64,000 nt of DNA, from positions 16,985,558 through 17,049,557 of the forward strand of contig JAMKCF010000008.1 in NCBI GenBank assembly GCA_023634235.1, given 5' to 3'. A program made the translations under genes and the position numbers. The notes under the pieces were generated by a model. That model saw only the letters and a program-made list of their open reading frames with translations, did not search any database and was not told the DNA's origin. The stretch comes from Pisaster brevispinus. Taxonomy: Eukaryota > Echinodermata > Asteroidea > Forcipulatida > Asteriidae. Shown one piece after another: positions 20,601 through 64,000 of the stretch. Each line of letters begins with the position of its first letter. The first letter of the stretch is position 1.

Positions 20601-22252
20601 ATGAGTGGCTTATTGTACAGTAATCAAATCCGTCAGGCAGCATTCACTCAAGGTGCTGTAACATTGTTATTCCTGGTCATCCGGCCATTTCTTCTTTCCT
20701 TAAACCATCTCAGCTCCTTTTGGGGGATACAGCCTGTGCTGCAAAGTGTGTGGCGCACCAAGCTAAATCAATCACAAAAACCATCTCTGCCCTCACAGGT
20801 ACCCATTCACCCCTGGGTGAAGAGAGGCAATTATCGTTAAGTATCTTTCTCAAAATCATAAGTGTCATGACCAGGATTCGCACCCACACCGGGATAACCA
20901 AATAACAACCAGAACAGGAGTCAAGTGCACTAGATCCCTCTGGCACAAAATGCTATAATGGAATTATGCAATAATGCAGACACAGACCTTGCCAAGATCT
21001 CTAAGGCTGGAGTAACTGCAGGAAGACATCCAAACTGAACAGCAAGATCCCTCACACTGACGTCTTGATTTAACTCAAGAAGATTTTCCAACGTCTTGTA
21101 AATTGTTGTGTAGACCTTTCTTGTCACACCTGAAATCCTGATGAGCGAGTTCTAAAGTCAAAGGAAAATGATAATTAGAAACAACATCAAAAATTTATGG
21201 GTTTCCCACTCTTTGCATGTAACTGTTCAAATTAATCTTTTTAAGTAGTATACTATAAAGATAAATATAGTTAACTTTAAAGTTAAATAGTTAAAGTATT
21301 TTTTTGCATTTTGGGGGCCTTTTCCATGTCCTTTTGGTAGGTAAGCAATTTGCTTTGCGTCTATTGTAAAGCACATTGAGAAACCAGTAATTCCTAATGC
21401 GCTTTATAAATGCTGTTTAATTATTACTACAAAGATGATCCTGGGAAGGTCGGGGGGGGGGGAGAATATCACAGTATGAATTACTTTATCTATTGGCTGA
21501 TCCATGGAATTAGCCGCAAGTTCAATACACATGACTGCTTTACATGAGCTGTTTGGGCACAACGCTGCTCCTCCGACAGTTTTCACTTCACACAACCTCA
21601 GCAATTCCTGGGCTTTCCTAAAATATTGAACGCAGAAATACACATTAATGACCAAAGATGTTAGTACAAATAGGACTGTTCAAAAAGCATACAACGAAAC
21701 ATTCATGATTTGTCTGTGTGGGGTCAAACAGGGCACCGCGCCTGTCTAATGCATTGACTGATTATGAATATGATATAATGTTACTGTTAAATAATGACAA
21801 GTGCATTCCGTATTCGTTATCAATCATATTTAATAATGTTATTGTTGTAACTTCAATTTGTAAACAAATATTAAACATTGTTAAATAGTAGACCCAGTCC
21901 CAGTAACTGGGTGGTACTCCTTTTTATTTTGTATCTATTTTTATATTTTTTTTATTGACATTTTCGGTCGTAAACCTAGCACAACCGAAGAGGTACTGAA
22001 GATGTACAGCGCCCCAGTAGTGCTGGGTCTTCCAACAGTTCAAATTACCTCAACTTTTTTGGAGGGAATTTCAACTAACTGTTGTTGTTAGCTAAGTAAA
22101 TTTCACCCATTCTTCATTCAAACATTAGATAGTCAATTCAAGTACACAACGAAACTGCTGCAGATTATCTACTATATACAAACAAACCTGATCACATCCT
22201 CTGAAGAAATTCCAACTTTAAATGCCAATGTTTTAATCTGGGAAGACTCCAT
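17686..22252 (-). CDS. ORC6: ORC6, origin recognition complex subunit 6 (complete)
   Basis: Seven minus-strand exons: 22252-22188, 21617-21485, 21151-20988, 19982-19881, 19256-19144, 18405-18337 and 17798-17686. All have GT/AG borders and the phases join to exactly 252 codons plus TGA, the same length as human ORC6. ORC6 is the smallest ORC subunit and helps load the MCM helicase at replication origins. Recognisable blocks are RKAQELLRLCEVK and AVMCIELAANSMDQPID (first TFIIB-like cyclin fold), VSVRDLAVQFGC, GPLFTTGSLYTACRHLKIK (second fold), VKRSTFDRLC, and the C-terminal DYEEWKRRIL, which in the family contacts ORC3; its Tyr (about residue 237) corresponds to the Meier-Gorlin tyrosine. The basic region before it (KSKRQG, PPKKQLAKKQ) fits the linker. 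No frameshifts. The gene is head-to-head with ATP2C1, 400 bp between start codons. Confidence 0.97.
17799..18336. other. ORC6 intron 6
   Basis: It contains a short (ATGA/ATGAACGA)n tract at about 17980-18012. Nothing else was recognised. Confidence 0.5.
18406..19143. other. ORC6 intron 5, no recognisable feature
   Basis: Open frames on the plus strand here (67 and 108 codons) show no domain or splice support and were not called. Confidence 0.5.
19345..19675 (-). repeat. tRNA-Ser/Leu-headed SINE, near full length
   Basis: The antisense copy runs from a tail (ACCAAGGATGCCTC, GGCTTGAGGAAACCTG, GGTTAACCCCTACTCTTCC) to the head, with the reverse B box GGATTCAAACCCACAC near 19600 and an A-box region at the end. 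The plus-strand copy at 39157-39500 shows the same order. Confidence 0.75.
20100..20350. repeat. Two units of the CAGTAGGAGGGTTGACTGTG dispersed tandem repeat, ORC6 intron 3
   Basis: Unit landmarks are GCTGGC/GCTGCC..ACAG, CCATTCAAAA, GACAGTGG, GGTCAGACAGTAGGAGGGTT and ATATCAT. The period is about 130 bp. The family recurs in ATP2C1 introns at 45280-46080 and 61062-61700. Confidence 0.7.
20727..20947 (-). repeat. tRNA-Ser/Leu-headed SINE fragment
   Basis: It shows antisense CCATTCACCCCTGGGTG, AAGTGTCATGACC and AGGATTCGCACCCACACC. It ends about 40 bp from the 3' border of ORC6 exon 3 (20988). Confidence 0.7.
21890..22030. mobile_element. AGACCCAGTAACTGGG MITE in ORC6 intron 1
   Basis: The left AGACCCAGTCCCAGTAACTGGG and right GCCCCAGTAGTGCTGGGTCT are imperfect inverted ends. 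It is the most complete of three copies in the window. Confidence 0.65.
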
Positions 22253-22652
22253 TGTTGTTGATGTTGGTCCAATCCAAGTGTAGTATACTAAAAACTAGTA
22301 GGAAATGGTCCCAAAAATAATGACGAGTCCAAAAAACCGCGCCAACGATCAGATCTTTAAATCACATGTTTTGATCACGTGACAAAATAAATCCGGCAAA
22401 TACTCATCAACAGAGGGGGCTCTTTTCCTTAGTTCTCTCTGCTCTCTGCTCTCATCTCCACCGCACACACCGGGCCTGCGTAATGGTACAACTCATCTGT
22501 TCTGTGTGTGTGTGTCATGTACCAACTATTGAACTCGTCCTAAAATCCTAAATCTGTTTAATGTCATCAGTTAACGCTTATTCTGCATGCTTACAGACAG
22601 TGCACTTTGCAAATGAGAGGTCAGATGATGGTTTGGGAGTGGAAGTTCAACG
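22253..22652. promoter_or_regulatory. Head-to-head ORC6 / ATP2C1 promoter region
   Basis: The 400 bp between the two start codons must hold both 5' UTRs and promoters. Visible sites are GCGCCAAC at 22339-22346 (reverse complement GTTGGCGC, one base from the E2F consensus TTTSSCGC, fitting a replication-licensing gene) and the palindrome TCACGTGA at 22375-22382 within ATCACGTGAC (E-box/CLEAR type, bound by USF or TFEB family factors). A CT-rich CTCTCTGCTCTCTGCTCTC stretch lies near 22433-22452. No TATA box is seen. Confidence 0.6.

Positions 22653-22666
<14 letters not shown>
22625..22666 (+). other. Short upstream reading frame overlapping the ATP2C1 start
   Basis: Two ATGs (22625, 22628) open a 13-codon frame that ends at TAA 22664-22666, past the ATP2C1 ATG at 22653 and in another frame. 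If transcribed, it could lower initiation at the main start. The transcript start is unknown. Confidence 0.4.
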
Positions 22667-61973
<39,307 letters not shown>

Positions 61974-64000
61974 GTAAGTCTGAGCAAATTCAATGCGTTT
62001 TATTTCATTTCCTTGTTAGGATGATGTTTTTCTTCTCTGTTAACTTACCCCCTCAGTATAACAGAACTAGCCGTGGGTCATGTCCGATGCTGAACAAACA
62101 TTCAAATAGTTGTCTTGCAAATGTGTCTTCTTTTAAAGGGTCGAGTTGTTTTGCATTTCCAGAGAATTCTCTCTTTTTTCCCCACTGTTTCTTATGACTC
62201 CAAAGACCGATTGAGCTTAAAATTTCATGTATATTTTGGGTCACGCCAAGTGTGGGTACTGGTCTTTGACAATTACCAATGTTGGCCGGGTGCTTTAAAT
62301 GAAACAGGAACCAGTCTTTATTATTTTTGTTTACAGCTTCAGTTTGAACACTTAAATTTTTGTATTTTAAAACACAAACAAGAAAGCAGTTTGATAGGTT
62401 CACTGTGAGACCAAGTTACTGCTGCAGAGTTTCCGACCTCCTGTGCTCCATGGACCCAGTGGCATAACTGGGTGAGGGGAAACGGAAACTCCAACTTAAA
62501 TTGTCCAGAAGTGGACCCCTAGAAAAAAATAGTGCAACCCCTTGTGCCCCCCTAAAATGTACCCTAGTTTTGGCACTGCATGGACCACTTACAAGTTGTT
62601 CTTTTAGCTTGCTTGTTTTATTTTGCATTCTGTTTTGTTTTATTGGATTTTTCCATCAAATCGTTCTTACCGAGCAGGAATGAAATTCCAGGCCCTTGGC
62701 CATTTTAGAAAAATCTTGACAATATATTCCTGGTTGCATTTTGCCATCCCTCCAATTTGAGTTGCTTTCTCTAGCTTCATGTAATATTCAAAATTCTAAA
62801 CCCACCATTGTTATTTTGTATTCATAATCACCCCCAGACATAGGCAGTCCTATTGGTTGAAAGGTGGTCACATGACAATGTTTACCTGGTATTAAACGGC
62901 TGATGAAAGCATAGCTGGAGCTGTTTAAGACCAGTGGGCTAAAGCGCATTTGGCATTAATAACCATGCGTGTTGGAGGGCGCAATCTCACGCGGGCCCTA
63001 ATAACTCATACTGCAGTCAGTACATGTACATAGTGTTAAATCTGGTAGTACGCTCGCAATGCAAAACCGTTGAGTGTCGCATGCAAATTCTACAATAAAG
63101 AACAAAAAGACAAATTCAATTAAAGTTTTTTTTCTTTATTGTTACGGTTTTAACACCCCCGAAAAAGATAAAAAATAAATAAACGAATAAATAAATCAAT
63201 CAATACAAAAACAAAAAAATTAATAATAAATTTAGAAAAATGTTAAAAATTTTATGAATGCCAGTAGTAACTTTGGTCTTAAACTGCCTTATAAAACTTT
63301 GCAGGGTTATGGCCTTCAGCTCGGTCCTTTATCGTTCGCCCACAAATCTGCCGGTTTTAAATGGTCGTTGATGACCTTGTCGCCACTCTCTTATTCCCTT
63401 ATTAAATTATCAATATCAGTGTTCCTTTGTACCCTTAAAAACTAACATTTAACGAGATGATCCCCAAACAAATAAGATAAGAAACAAGTCGGTAAATACC
63501 TCAATTAAAAATACACTTGTGGAAATACTTGTAAAAACGGAGTATTCCTAAGTGTTGTATCTATTCTGAAGATGATACTTCTATATTGCATTAAAGCAAA
63601 CAAACAATAAACAGTTTGACCTTCCAGCTCGGCATGATCAATCCAGCTGTTATGGAGAACAGAGCCCCCCCCCCCCAGTAGCTACCATCAACCTTGTGTT
63701 CATGGTGTCATATGGATCTTTGTTGTGCAAACAAAAACAATTTGTATTAATAATAAAACATGTGTGCGATTTATTTATTTATTTATTTGAAGGTCAAAAG
63801 ATTTTTACAATTTACATAATGTGCAGCAGGCTGTGGACACGCCAGTACAGACTGAGAGCTTATCCCTGATAATGTTATCGCTGATTGAAAACATACATGC
63901 AACAAATAACGCAGACAAGGACTCTAAAAAACAAAACACCCCCCCCCCTCATTCCCCCAAGCAATAAATCAACAAAAACTAAAACCTAGACCAGTAGACA
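61974..64000. other. ATP2C1 intron 22 (to window end)
   Basis: It contains a shortened CAAAGACCAGTATC repeat (about 62110-62290, GGTACTGGTCTTTGACAATTACC), a C run at about 63666-63677 and an ATTT run at about 63771-63790. CGCCACTCTCTTATTCCCTTATT at 63380 resembles the linker of the 45280 tandem repeat. The M10-encoding exon was searched for by eye and not found. Confidence 0.55.

Noticed and set aside
62501..62683. Last ATP2C1 exon encoding M10
   Set aside because: The hydrophobic peptide here does not match the LDLLFLLGL-like family sequence and lacks a fitting acceptor and phase.

Overview
The window is nuclear DNA of an animal. Genes are split into short exons with GT/AG introns, base composition is AT-rich, and most of the sequence is interspersed repeat. 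Three conserved genes can be read exon by exon: the 5' end of BBS4 (minus strand, exons at 2541 down to 231, continuing off the left edge), a complete seven-exon ORC6 (minus strand, 22252 down to 17686, 252 codons), and ATP2C1, the secretory-pathway Ca2+/Mn2+ ATPase SPCA (plus strand, 22 coding exons from 22653 to 61973, about 903 residues; the last coding part lies beyond the right edge). The repeat landscape (many SINE-like copies ending in AATTTCATAGAGCTGC-type sequence, tRNA-headed SINEs, CR1/L2-type LINE remnants, many short hairpin elements) suggests a marine deuterostome, probably an echinoderm. That assignment is an inference from repeat style, not proven.

Layout: 1-2541 is the BBS4 5' part and its introns. 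2735-15215 looks like one large mobile element about 12.5 kb long. Its two ends are diverged inverted copies of each other and carry matching subterminal repeats in opposite orientation. Inside it sit a 5'-truncated LINE, a frameshifted ubiquitin-specific-protease-like fragment, an 8.1-kb array of about 300 seemingly identical 27-bp units, and about four tandem tRNA-like units. 15.2-17.7 kb is intergenic repeat. 17.7-22.3 kb is ORC6. 22.25-22.65 kb is a head-to-head ORC6/ATP2C1 promoter with an E2F-like site and a CLEAR/E-box palindrome. 22.65-64 kb is ATP2C1, whose introns hold most of the remaining repeats. Intron 20 alone is 15.4 kb.

The three genes have unrelated cell roles: the BBSome at the cilium, replication-origin licensing in the nucleus, and Golgi Ca2+/Mn2+ pumping. 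No operon-like logic applies; only ORC6 and ATP2C1 share a promoter region. The items most worth a second look are the 12.5-kb element with its perfectly homogenized 27-bp array and captured protease fragment, several elements with clear target-site duplications or nested insertions, and long hairpins in ATP2C1 introns, one carrying hammerhead-ribozyme-like sequence.
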